A stretch of DNA of 64,000 nucleotides. It comes from Cyclaneusma minus (Eukaryota; Ascomycota; Leotiomycetes; Marthamycetales; Marthamycetaceae). Under the pieces are notes generated by a model that saw nothing but the letters and a program-made list of their open reading frames with translations, was not told the origin of the DNA and made no database searches. This document shows positions 32,824-45,420 of this stretch, piece by piece. Location: the NCBI GenBank assembly GCA_037179335.1, contig JAKZHN010000034.1:186001-250000 (forward strand), read 5' to 3'. A program made the position numbers and the translations under genes. How positions within the stretch are numbered: the first letter of the stretch is position 1; every line of letters starts with the position of its first letter.

Positions 32824-35542
32824 ATGAAAGACCGGCTCCTGCGGCTGTTGCCGCTACTTCTGCGTACGAACACTGGATCTCCACCATTGGCGCATGTCCT
32901 CTAACATTTCTGCCAGTGGCACTACAATGCCTTTTCCTTGCAGCGAATTCTCAGGTAGAAGAACCTCTTGCGACGTCCTCATTTTCAACCACTCCTCCAG
33001 CCGCCTCGGGCCATTCTCCACGCTCGAAACATGGCCAAACCGAACTATCAGATGGCGGCTGGACCATTGATGGTATGCTGTCCTTCCACGGCCACGGAAA
33101 CGACAAAGCTGATCTTCACATAGGCGCTGAGCTAGTCGGACGAGCGCTTTCAATTCTTCGCCGATCAGAAGTTTCCTCGACACGATCCTCCAGCGGGCCC
33201 CCTGGGCTTTTGGGAAATGCTCTAAGTTATGCAAAGGAATTGCTGCCACACTTCTATATTTCAGGTCCACCGTCTGACGGCCCCTCGACATCAGAACCGA
33301 CCCACAGCGGTATTCGGGGGTCTTTGCTCGAGGGTGTCCGCCTCTTGGAGAAAGCAGCCGATGTTGACAATGCCGACGCTATCTATCTACTGGCGCAGAT
33401 GAACTTCTACGGAAACTTTTCACACCCAAGGAACTTTACGGAGGCCTTCAGACAGTACTCTAAATTAGCATCGCTGAATGGGAACAGCTCGGCACAACAC
33501 ATGATTGGTTTCATGTACGCGACGGGAATATCGGATGCGGTCGAGCGAGATCAGGCAAAGGCGCTTTTGTATCATACATTTGCAGCAGAAGCAGGACATC
33601 CTAGGGCTGAGATGACCGTGGCCTTTCGACATCACGTTGGGATTGGCACGCCACGGAACTGCGATGAAGCTGTTTCGTACTACAAAAAAGCCGCGGATAA
33701 GGCTATGAACTGGTACCGATCTGGACCACCGGGTGGAAGAGCGTGGGTACAGGACTCGTACAGAATTGCGGACGAGGTTGGAGGTGTGTACGGCGAAGGC
33801 GCAAGCGCTTCCAGTTCTGGAGTGAACGCTCAACGAGGAGGTCCCAACTCAGATGCCCATGCAGCACTGGATGATGTCCTGGAGTACCTGGATCTCATGT
33901 CACGGAAAGGAGATTTCAAAGCGACGTTCAGCCTGGGGCGCATTCATTACGATGGTCAAAAAGGCCTGAGCCGGAACATGAAGAAAGCGAAGCAGTATTT
34001 CCATTTGGTGGCAAGGCAATACTGGGAAAAAGATGGAAGCATCAAGGACATCAAGGACAAGAATGAACTTCGAGTCCTTGAGAAGATTGCTGCAAAAGCA
34101 GCTGGCTACCTAGGTCGCATGTACATGCGAGGCGAAGGTGTCGAACAAAATTACAAGACGGCGCTGGGGTGGTATCAACGCGGAGTGAAGAATGGAGATG
34201 CCGGTGCTCAGCATGGCCTTGGTCTGTTGTATCTACACGGTCTAGCCGTGCCCAAGAACCCCATGAAAGCGGCCGACCTTTTCAAAGCTGCAGCAGAGCA
34301 AGACTACTCGGCAGCTCAAGTGAGTCTTGGTGCTTTGCACCTTGACCAAGGCCTCCCGAGTGACATACAGATTGCTGGTCGCTATTTCGAATTCGCTGCG
34401 CGATACGGGCACATCGAAGCCCTATATTATCTGGCCGAACTCAGCGATCAGGGCATCGGACGCGAACGCTCGTGCGGAACAGCCACTGCCTATTACAAGA
34501 TGGTGGCCGAAAAGTCGGAACCGTTGATGTCCTCCTTCGCGGAAGCAAATGAGGCATTCGAAAACGGAGATTATGAACTGGCTTTGATCGACTACTTGCA
34601 TGCAGCGGAGCAGGGGTACGAAAAGGGGCAAGCCAACGTTGCATACATGCTGGATGAACAGCAATCCTTTCTACCTCTGTCGTCGCTGCTGCCCGTTCCA
34701 CCCAAGAAACGACCATCACTACTCAGAAACACGGCCCTTGCCCTGATTTACTGGACTCGATCAGCGAAGCAGACGAATATTGACTCGATGGTCAAGATGG
34801 GCGATTACTATCTCAACGGTATCGGGACGGAACCGGATATGGATAAAGCCGCTGCTTGTTATACAGCAGCTTCGGAATTCCACCAGAGTGCCCAAGCACT
34901 GTATAACCTTGGATGGATGCACGAGAATGGCATCGGGCTAACCCAGGATTTCCATCTCGCAAAGAGATATTATGACCAGGCTCTCGAAACAAACGACGAG
35001 GCCTATCTTCCCGTGACCCTGAGCCTGTTCAAACTTCGCATTCGCAGTGCCTGGAACACCCTGACAAGTGGCAAGATCAATTCCATCCGCGACGAACCAG
35101 GTTAGTCGCCACGCTCCTTCTTTCCACCTGGTGTAAGCAGCAAAGAGCTAACAGAGCAGCAGTGGAGAAAAAGCAATGGTCGCTCAGCGAATGGATCGTC
35201 AACTTCCTCCAAGACGACCATCCATACTACGGGGATGGTGACTACGACGATGACCTGTTCTCGCCACACGAGGACATGATGCCCGGCGGCGATGAATTGT
35301 ACGACGATCTCATCGACGACGGGATTCTAGAGACCTTGATCATCCTGGGCCTGGCCGGGGCACTTATTTTCCTCGTCTACTATAGACAGCAGCGCCAACT
35401 GCAGCATAGACGCGACGCTGAGGCTAGAGTGGGGCCCGACGGGCAGGCATTGCCGGAGGGCCAGGGGGTTGATGGCGGATTCTTCCCGCCGCCTGGAGAT
35501 CCGGCTTTGGGGCCGTGGCTGGCGGGAGGCGTGGGCCATTGA
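32824..35542 (+). CDS. HRD3: Hrd3/Sel1L-type ERAD receptor
   Basis: Three exons: 32824-32863, 32917-35100 and 35160 (or 35163)-35542; 868 or 867 residues. Hrd3 is the ER luminal partner of the Hrd1 ubiquitin ligase and recruits misfolded glycoproteins for degradation. The 40-nt first exon joined to exon 2 encodes a signal peptide (MKDRLLRLLPLLLALQCLF..ANS). The lumenal body consists of many Sel1-like repeats, for example LGRMYMRGEGVEQNYKTAL, HGLGLLYLHGLAVPKNPMK and MGDYYLNGIGTEPDMDKAA, with A-x-A-x-Y helices between. An acidic stretch (GDYDDDLFSPHED) precedes one membrane span at about 798-816 (TLIILGLAGALIFLVYY). The remaining roughly 50 residues are cytosolic. The intron 2 acceptor is a tandem CAGCAG, so either exon 3 start keeps the frame and changes one Ala. 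Confidence 0.92.
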
Positions 35543-36040
35543 GAAAAGATGCTGTGTGCGGGAGTTGTATACATAGGGCGCTTTTGCTGCATTTTAGTAG
35601 ATATCATACAAGAATTCATCAGCTTTGTTTTGTTGAGTTTGCCCGGGGTTTGTTGGGTTCTCATTGGTTGAGCAAGACGTCGACCAGGATACTACCAGCA
35701 GTCCTGGCCCGTCGAAACTTATGCGCACCATATACTCTACCTGGATGATTGGATCGCGTGCTGCATATATTGAGGCTGCTTCCGGCGGTTTCCAGAGGGT
35801 ACCTGCTAACTTTCCCCCTTCTTTGGAACGCGAAAACACTTAAAATCACGTGCTTCCGCGCGATGCTGCCTTAGGCGTTTGGGAGTGGAGCGCGTTATCA
35901 ACCGGGATGTGACTACATGTACATTTCAGTCCCGACCTCACTTTCAAGACAATTAATTCAACCCACAACCCCTGCGCCCTTGCATTTTCTGGTTTCTATC
36001 CACTAGTTCACTGACGGCAGCTTTGCACACGGCACGAACA
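35543..36040. other. Intergenic
   Basis: No gene seen in about 500 bp; holds the HRD3 3' end and the promoter of the BTB gene. Confidence 0.4.
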
Positions 36041-37072
36041 ATGTCATCCGGCTCGGGGCACCAGCCAACCGGCAGCTCTAATACCTTTGGTAGCCAGCTT
36101 AACCAGAGCACCTCGACGCCCACGAGCGGTGGCTTGTTCGGCGCCCCTTCGACTTCAACGGCCAACGCATCGGCGCCGCCGAGCGGTGGCTTATTCGGCT
36201 CCTCTGCGACCCCCAGGGCCAACGCAACGGGCCCGTCGAGCTTGTTCACCCGCTCCTCAGCTCCAAGACTCGGATCAACGAACTGGGGTGCCACTTCAAG
36301 GCTCGACGAATCCTCTCCAGTGGTCAACGCGACAGGCTCTGCTTTTCCTCCACCAGGCTCGACCGATACTCAGAACAAGAAAGGATACCCAAGACTCGGG
36401 TAAGCTCGGCAGCCACTATACCAGTAAAGGAATCGAGACTAAAATGTGCCCAGGAAATCTTCCACGGAGATCGTGCGTGTAATCGTCGGCGAAGAGGAGA
36501 AGGTTTACAATCTTCACAAGGTCTACTTAACCCACTACTCTCCCTACTTCGAGAAGGCGCTCAACGGAGAATTCTCGGAAGCTACCAGTAATGAAGTTGT
36601 CCTGGACCATACCGAGCCCAATGTCTTCGATTGGTTTGTCGACTGGCTGTACAACCAGGATCTCTCCTACGTCCCCAACCAGAATTCAGTGGAGCGATCT
36701 ACCGAAATGATCAAGCTGTGGGTGCTTGGTGACTATCTGCAAGTTCCTCGACTCCAGAATCTTGTCGTCGACAAGCTCTTTAATCTTGTCGTCGAGAGGC
36801 TCTTTCAGCCGGGCCTAACGCTGCCGCCTTCGATGTATGCTTGGGTCTACGAGAATACTCCGACCGGGTCGAAATTGAGGACACTGGTACACGATCATAT
36901 TGCCGATCAGGCGGGAACGGAAGGCTTCCTTCGCAACAACGAAATCTATTGCTGCAAGGATCTGCTGGTGGATGTTGGTGAAGCGATGGCTGCTCGTATA
37001 AGGGTGCCGGCCCAAGCCACTCCTCCGACTCCACGCAGTAATTACTTGGCACGCAAGTATTACGTGGATTGA
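36041..37072 (+). CDS. BTB/POZ-domain protein with GLFG-bearing N-terminus
   Basis: Two exons, 36041-36399 and 36454-37072 (intron 54 nt); 325 residues. The second exon is a BTB/POZ domain, a dimerisation and Cullin-3 adaptor fold, with EIVRVIVGEEEKVYNLHKVYLTHYSPYFEKAL, then VVLDHTEPNVFDWFVDWLYNQDL and the helical LWVLGDYLQVPRLQNLVVDKL. This layout is common in the large fungal family of short BTB proteins. The first exon (119 residues) is Ser/Thr/Gly-rich and disordered, with two SGGLFG blocks (around residues 28-33 and 46-51) that resemble FG-nucleoporin repeats. Two copies are too few to call a nucleoporin. The splice junction gives LGKSSTEIV with no frame problem. No DNA-binding domain or kelch repeats are present. 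Confidence 0.85.
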
Positions 37073-37497
37073 GGAAGCGCCTCACCCGGAAAGTTCGTGA
37101 TTTTCTAGTCAACGACCTTATTTCTTCCTCTCCCTCCGTCTCACGTGATATCTACAAGTGATCGTGACTTCTGGTCGGAACATCCCAGGGCACTTGGAAA
37201 TCCCTCAATCATTGGGGATATTTTCAATTATTGGGAATATTCCTGGTTCTTTGAAGGGTCAGGGTGAGCGTACAAGCATTGTCACCACTAGCCAGCACTC
37301 TACTCCCTGAATTCACTAGATATTTCCTGGACTCTTCGATCACGTTCTTTGCAAGAATCACCCGTTGAGGAATTGCATCTCATTCCTGCCATTCACTTGA
37401 TGCTTACAAAACCACCTCCTCCATGCTGGACCTTCCACAACTAATGTACTTGGACATGAATCGTGGGCCCGTTTCAAAAGAGTCCACGAGTAGCCAT
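37073..37497. other. Intergenic
   Basis: No gene seen in about 425 bp. It contains a short local duplication at about 37200-37245 (ATTGGGGATATTTTC and ATTGGGAATATTCC). Confidence 0.4.
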
Positions 37498-38570
37498 TCA
37501 AGCCTTCTTCCTCGCAAACACACAATTATGGGTCATGTTTCCACACACACCCTCGGCCGTTTCTTTGGTCATGAAATTTTGCAGCTCCTTGATATCTTCC
37601 TTTTCCAGCGCATTATATTCATCAGTCGCAAGAATCATGTTGTTGCACTGCGCCGTTTTATACACATCCGGAACTTCGTAATCTCCTTTCGCTTCGACTT
37701 TCATGACTCCTGATGACTCTATGGCTTTCGGAAGGTCATCGGCCCAGCTGCACAAACATTTTTAGCAACGAACTAGGAAGCGAGAAAACAAGGGCCAAGG
37801 GCTTAAGGTCTGGGGGGTGACTAGGTGGTGACGAACCTTCTGACCAAGCTTGCCATCGCTTGCTTATGCATTCTGTCACGGCCCGGACTCGGCGTGCTAG
37901 CATCGGCCTTTTCGACTCGGAAAGTGGACGGAACGAGGTCATACCATTGCAGGTATCCTCCAGGCTCTACAACACCGCCGTGTAAGCTTGTGGTTCTGAT
38001 TACCCACAAGTTCAGGGTTATGGGGAGCTTACTTATGAGTTGGACGAGGTTTGCCAGGACTTTGTCAAACAGATTGTCCGGGATCACAGATACCCAGGTC
38101 CGGATATGAACAATGTCGAATTTTCCATGGAATTAGGAGGCATATGATTTGAAGCCATCTTGCGTGTGAAAGGTCACGTTGGGCTGGCGCCAGCCTTTGG
38201 CTGGGAATTTGTCCGCTGACACATCGAAAGCATCAATTTTGAATGAGGGATGCGTAACGGCCACTTCGCTTGCCCAGATGCTGATATTGCGGGCCATGTT
38301 AGTTCTCGAGCTCAGAATACGAGGTAAGAGGTCAAAATTACCCTGTTCCTGTTCCGACATCTGCTACTCTGAGTCCTTTGCTATCGGTTGGGATCTTGGG
38401 GTGGATGAGATAACCCTCCAATCATTCCGTTCATGATGAAATGCTGGTAGTCCAAGCTGCACGATTGATTAGCCATTGTTGGCACATCTTCAGGATAGAA
38501 GGATCACGAACCGCGCAGTCGATCTGAAGTTGCGCCCCAGAGCGTATACGATGGTGTTTTGTTCACTCAT
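37498..38570 (-). pseudogene. Decayed LaeA/UMTA-like SAM methyltransferase
   Basis: Five exons can be traced on the minus strand: 38570-38512, 38456-38342, 38280-38033, 37966-37837 and 37747-37498, all with GT-AG borders (two donors are GTTCGT). Together they encode a class I methyltransferase of the fungal secondary-metabolism type: LDYQHFIMNGMIGG, IHPKIPTDSKGLRVADVGTG (motif I), IWASEVA, FHGKFDIVHIRTWV, PGGYLQWYDL and a C-terminal NMILATDEYN region. Two lesions break it. Exon 2 has one extra base near 38412 after the codons for GMIGG, shifting the frame; total exon length is 802, one more than a multiple of three. A TAA stop at 38135-38133 interrupts YAS-FHGKF. Splice sites are still good, so decay looks recent. 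Terminal-repeat element B lies 570 bp away. Confidence 0.8.
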
Positions 38571-39140
38571 TTTGATTGCTATTGATTGCTGATGATTCAA
38601 GAGAAGCTAGGAAATGTGGTTGATGAAGCAGAAAGGAAGAGGAAAAGCACAGGAGGATATTTACTGTCTATATATGTCCCCCTGTTCCTAGTCACTTTTC
38701 GAGCTTTTAGGAACTTCAGTGCCGACTGCCGTGATACACTCTCGGCACTTCCATAAGATGTGACACGAGGTGTTTACTAGCATGTCTCTAGAGCGTGATG
38801 AGGTAGGATTCAACGGCAGTGCCTGTCCACTAACACTAGCTTTACGACTAAATACCAGAGTGATTGAACCAGCTCTCTCCATCTCGAGCTAGGTAAGCAT
38901 GTGAGTTATTACCGCAAAGCCTGTCAAAGATTCAAAGTTTGATAGTGGAGTGTGTATTACCCACAGCATCGCTGATATTTAACTCGGTTTCAATTCCTTC
39001 AGCTTGAAGTGATAATAAACGTCCAATCACCCCGGTTTCTAGAGTCGCAAACTTACAATCAACGCGCTGCTGATAAAAAAATGCCTCTCAACGCTTCACG
39101 CTATAAACAAACAGTGTCCAACGGGAACTTGATACATGTA
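38571..39140. other. Intergenic between pseudogene and element B
   Basis: No gene seen. Confidence 0.4.
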
Positions 39141-39981
<841 letters not shown>

Positions 39982-42900
39982 TATCATGGCATCTTACTAA
40001 CGTTGCACAAGCTCATCCAATTAACCTTAATTCGGGAAACAAGGTCAAGTGAAAGTCTCAAACACCAAAGGTACAGCTTCCAACTTCTAGCTTGGAATAC
40101 AACCTGTGGCGCCTAACACAGCCCACCGGAGAGCGTTCCAGAAAGGGGCCAGTGGAGGAACGTCAAAAGCTTCTCACACCGGAACAAACGGGTCCAAGAT
40201 GCTCCGGTAACAACTCCATCTCTAGAGCAACCTGCCACATAACTGATACTCAATCATTCACTAATGCCCGTTAGGTACACACACCCACAGCAGTCCGATC
40301 TCTGGTTGCTCGGAACTCCATCCCCACGAACCCGTTAACGTCTTAGTCCTCTCACCCATCACTTTTGAGCAACCGATGCTCGTCTACCATCATCAGGTTG
40401 TTCTGTAACAGGCGGCCTCCCACCACTCTCAACAACCTACCCTCTCCGTCTTTTCTCCCTCTCGATCGCTTCTTCCAACAGTCGATCTGATTGTCCCGTC
40501 ATTCATATCCTTGCCTCATTTCCAAGCGATCACCTTGTATTCTTCCACCCCACTACCTCTCCCGACAGCGTCTCTAGTTACTCCTCCCTGATCAATTCTT
40601 CGAACGGTCAATAGGTCATTTTGATAGTCGTTTTATTTTTACACCGAACTCTTTTCTCTGAGCAATTGCTTATCCATCGGGACTCCATTCATTTGTTCCT
40701 TGTTCTCCCTCCGACACTCAAACGACCAGTGAGGGTCTCCCCTCCGGTCCTACCGTTCCATCCAAATCCCACACCTGTCATCTCCACCATCGAAATTTGA
40801 CTCGAGTGGATGGATGGAATGAAGTGTACCTCAACAAGGGCCAGAAGGAGGCCCCTTTATATTCCACAATAAATGTGAGGTAGGTACCTTACAGAAGACA
40901 GGATGCGAACGATTCAGTGCCCCGGCTGTGGATTTTGAAAACGCGTCAGTAATAGTCACTTTAGAGGAGTTTGGAGAGGGATAAACCAAACGATAACATG
41001 CAAGCATGAAACCGTCAGTTCAATTCGCATACGACGAACCAGTTTGCATTCGACGAATCACTAAGGTATCGACAGTCCAATGTAGAACTGAGAAAAAAGT
41101 ATGACAGCGACAGATTGATTGGGAATCGACGTCCCGGGTAGGCCTTTAAAAGCTTAGTGTAGAAATGACAAATAAGTGTGTCAATAACAGAGCGTGTGAG
41201 GGAACGGGAAATATACGCCAGAATGCTCTGTTATTGACGTGAATCCGACTAGAAATGATAAGAACGAGTTCAAAATTTCATTATTTTACGCGACGTCCTG
41301 CATCTGCGGTGCACAATCGCAAAACAGCATCGTTTTATCGAAGTTTTCGGCCCAGAATGCCACGGCGTCGGTCGCGCACGCTCATTTTACGGGTTCCGCA
41401 GGGCGTAGAATGCGCATTTTACGCAGTTTTCAGGCCCCTCGAAGCGTGAAGCATTTCTCTACGCGGGTCGAAATCGAAGAGAATTTAATCGATTTGCGAC
41501 TCTTTCCGATGTGCAACAGATTTATTTCAGTTTCCCCCCTGCAATCACAATGAATAAATTATAACTCAATTATAAAATATCCATGAAATGATCCGGGTGC
41601 CTGGGTTTTGCTCTAATTGGGCATCGGCGACCCCCTTTTCCCTATTTATTCTAGGTACTGAGAAGGGGTGGCAGAGGCGGCCCATAGACCTTAGTCAATG
41701 CTTTTGAAGTCGAGAATCTCCTGTTTTCAAGCTTCAGATCTCCGGTTCATGAAGCCGTGAAGCAAAAAACGCCGGGCCATGGATACGAGAAGATCGTTGC
41801 TCCGTGGCTTCACTTAGTATCTTTAGTATTCTTGGTGGTATTGGCTTACAAGATACTCTCGATTGGCGCGTACCACGGCGTCTGTCGGTTGCGAATTCCA
41901 CAGGCTGGCGCGTGGCTAGAAAGCGTTGACACCGCATATGTGATATAGCCCGTGATTCACTAGTGGATTATTGGTATGAGAAGTCCAGGGTATGGGAGCT
42001 TGTCGTAAATCATCTAGCATGACGATGATATGTCGATATGCGGAAGACTTCTGGTCTGGTGGTCTGGTGTAATAGTTGCTGGGTGGAGACCAGTAGTAAC
42101 GTCAAGTACCTTTTGGGGAAGCGGGGAGAAGAAGTAGTCTTCGAGAACGAAAGCTTCGGAGGCTCAACGGACTCTCTACCAAAATAGCAAGCATGTCTCA
42201 GGCTGCGGGATTCCAAGTCTCAGTTCGCAGGCTGTCAGCAAGCGCCGTTGTGCGCAGCATCAGGTTGAAAGGTCGGCCGCGGGCATCAAGGGCGGCGGAG
42301 GGCCATGGCAGGGACAACGAGCTGCGAACACACAGCATTGATTGGCTCCCAGCTGACGGCGGCCGTTGTGTCTTATGGTCCATTGACGCCATGGCTGGAT
42401 GAATCAGAACCAGTAAGCAGCGGGGAAGCTGGATATCGTGGCTCTGAAGTTGGCCATGTTTTGAATTGGTGAGCGCGGTAGGCTGAGTGAGGGGCTGCTG
42501 GCCAATGATGCTGCGCAGTCATGAAGAAACCAGATTCGGCCGTGGATGGTGAGGCAGGACGACCAGAGATCCAGTTTCCGGGCAACGCTATCTCGTGTTC
42601 AGGCATGTGCATCCCTGGGGCTGGAATGGCGTCTGAGTGGTGACGGGCAGATGCCGGATTGAGGGATGATGGGTGGTGGAGGGATGCAAGGCCGCACGAT
42701 GGATTGACATCGCGAACCAAGGGCCATACATTTCGCGGGGCGCAGGGGCAGCAGCACTGCGAGTGGCCATCTCATGGGACGAGATGCAGGTCGACAAGCA
42801 GTCGTCTGTCGATGGCGACGTGGAGCACGCATCGGCGCTGAAATAAGGGTAAAGATGCGAAGTCGACGTTGTTGACATGTCGAGAGGAAACGGACTGAGA

Positions 42901-44099
42901 GACAACCAACCGGCCAAGTCCAGGAGGCCATATATCATTGGACGGCACTCGGCGCCTACTGGGTTATTATTACAAGTCTCAATGATTCGAGTCGTTACCA
43001 AGAAGCCATCGGTATGTGTGTGTACTTCTCATAGTTCGGTCATCTCAGATCATATTAATTTGGATCGTTCCATGTCAGCAGGACAGCTGGGACAAGCCAA
43101 AGCCTGCATTCCTGCAATACATAGTAAGTGGTGTTTATCTGCATATTTCTTTTTGACGCTCTCCTCAATAATGTTCTGCTGGCCGCCATGCAGGTCAAGC
43201 CCTTTCCATACCACGCATCCATGTTATCAAAACACCTCTGTTGCCTCTGCATTCAGTCGACAGGCCGGGCCGCACCACCTCAGCCAGCATCCATTATCGT
43301 TGTCCTGTAATCTGACCTGGGCCATCCTATTGCCCCTCCTCAGGGTGTTCCAACAAAGCACTGCAGCCTCTCCGACCTGCTCACCGCCGCCCGTCGACTA
43401 AGAGTCGTCCCAGGATTGCTCCTTCCATCCGCTCGCCGGCCGCGCCAGCTGATGTACCAACATACTGCGGCGCCCAAACCTTTTGATGTGTATAAGAGAG
43501 GTAGTCGACACCATTCCGTCGCACCTGAATCAGAGGCCTGGGCGGTCTCAGATGTTGCCGGTGGTCGAAGCGTAGCATGAATCGTCGGGGTCCAGCGCTT
43601 TAATTTGCCTCTAAATAAGGATCCGTCGCATCGCACTCTAACCCGCCCGGACGAACACACCACCCCCCACCGAGGGTAATCGCCAGCCACGACAGCAGCG
43701 AAGTGCTCCGAGAAGGCCAGCCGAGAGAGACATCGCGAAGTGGTGTGAATCATGAGCCCGAGCTAGCTACAAAATTCCGTCCATGACTGCCTGAATCCGA
43801 GAGTACAAGAACCTATCCCTTGACCGACGCCCATCTGTGTCATCAACGCCATCGACTCCTTCCCCAGGCCTGCATGCACTTCAATTTCAATAGTCTTTCT
43901 CCAGCAAGACCCCTTCCGTGCCGTAACACCACGCAACCGCTCCAGGAAATCGAGAGTTGGCCTTCGGGCATACCAGAGCCACTTGAAACATCCCCAAAGC
44001 CTCGTCCGAGAACAGACTCGCGACACAGAAGTGGAAGGAGTTTGGCAGTCCAAGTCGCCGCCTCTTGAGTACCGAGCTGCGAAATCGGAGTCCGCCAAC
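39982..44099. other. Long gene-free region
   Basis: About 4.1 kb without a recognisable gene. Most frames are under 70 codons up to 42.3 kb, and longer ones after that (42373-43753) overlap on both strands without domain signals. A perfect 14-bp inverted repeat occurs at 41180-41193/41225-41238. The last few hundred bases are probably the 5' region of the gene at 44100. Confidence 0.45.
41180..41238. repeat. Inverted repeat, 14-bp arms
   Basis: GTCAATAACAGAGC at 41180-41193 is repeated as its exact reverse complement at 41225-41238 with a 31-bp spacer. It is not linked to any gene I can identify. Confidence 0.8.
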
Positions 44100-45420
44100 A
44101 TGAAGCCTCGCCCAATCGATCAACTGGTCTACGAGGCCATGTTCCCTCGTGGTCCACGCCCAAACGACCCTACTAATTTCTATGGCCTTTTGCAGCGCAA
44201 TCTCGTCGTAAGTGCAGAGCCCTGTTTCTGGACCGATTGAGAAGAACCACTTTGGCTAATCGTTCTGTGAATACAGCCTGAGGTCCGCTGGGAGACTGTG
44301 AGTGCACACGCTGGACAACCACCATTCGCTCTGCCCCTGTGCTAATCCAGTCCTATAGGCTGCTTTTTATGGCAATCTCGACAGCAGGGAAGCCCAGTAC
44401 CCGGGTCTCGACTACTGCCATCCTCCACACCGTATGCGACTGAGCCGCTTCACATGGCACCGACGCCTGTTCCGCGCATTCGACGCCCTTGCCCTGACAC
44501 CGTCCGAAATCGCCGGTCTGACAAAATGGGAAGGCACACGTTGGGCCAAAGAGCGTTTCGAAAAGGAGCAAGGAATCACAATCCGTGACACGACCGGCGA
44601 CTGCATAGCGGACTGGGTGCCCCCTGAACTCCGAAAGACGGACTCCAAAAGAGTGCACTTCGCTCAAGGATCCGAAGATGATGAAATGCAAGATGTAGAG
44701 GAAGAAGGCTCGTTGGAAGAAGTGGAAGAGGCAGCAGAAGAGGAAGAAGACGTGGATGACAGCGACATGGACGCAGTGGAAAGCATTGGCGTGGATCTCA
44801 ATGCACGACTGAGAGCTGCGGTGGCCCTGCGCGAGGCAGGAGACCAGACGGCCATCATGGATGAGGCGTGGGATCAATGGTTTAAGGAAGCCGTCGAAGC
44901 AGGAAGGCTGCCTCCCTTTCCCGCATCACGAGTTCGATCTGGCCCGCTCAATCATGGCCCTACGCCCAATTTCACTCCTGGCCGCGCACCCCATGCCGGG
45001 TTGAGTTCGCTCCTGGCCGCCCCGCCTCGAACGACGGCGGGACCAAGTTCCAATGATAACGCCACTGTTCATCTGTCTCAGCTGGAAAACGCCCATCGCC
45101 ACCTCCATTCCCAATCCCGCGGTTCCACATCGACGCAAACCACACAAGCGCGATCGCAGCCCGTCCAATCTCGCCGATCACTCGTAAACTCGCTTCTCAG
45201 CGGCAGGTATCAAGGGGGCGGTGAGGACAATCTCATCCTCACCATAGGCGCCCAAGTGGCAGCGGCGACAAGTGCAACTCTGGCCTCCACTTCCACAGCA
45301 CCAACCTCGGCGACGCCCAGCACATATGTGCCGCGTTCACACCCACAGCAACTGTCCAGCAGCGGCCCCGTCTTGCCCAGCCAGCAACCGTTTGTTCGAC
45401 CGAGCCAGCCGCGATCCTAG
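44100..45420 (+). CDS. Conserved fungal hypothetical with acidic middle and a 21-nt exon
   Basis: Three exons: 44100-44207, 44277-44297 and 44359-45420 (introns 69 and 61 nt); 396 residues. The middle exon is only 21 nt and encodes PEVRWET; all borders are GT-AG and in phase. The start MKPRPIDQLVYEAMFPRGPR leads into a well-structured N-terminal half: FYGNLDSREAQYPGLDYCHPP, then RFTWHRRLFRAFDALALTPSEIAGLTKWEGTRWAKERFEKEQG and IRDTTGDCIADW. I know of no assigned function for this block. A run of Glu/Asp (EDDEMQDVEEEGSLEEVEEAAEE region) follows, then a helix (MDEAWDQWFKEAVEAGRLP), then a Ser/Thr/Pro-rich tail. There is no signal or membrane segment. The acidic tract suggests a nuclear or chromatin-associated protein, but that is only inference. 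Confidence 0.8.

Noticed and set aside
36041..36399. SGGLFG-bearing exon as an FG nucleoporin
   Set aside because: Only two GLFG-type blocks are present and the protein continues into a BTB domain.
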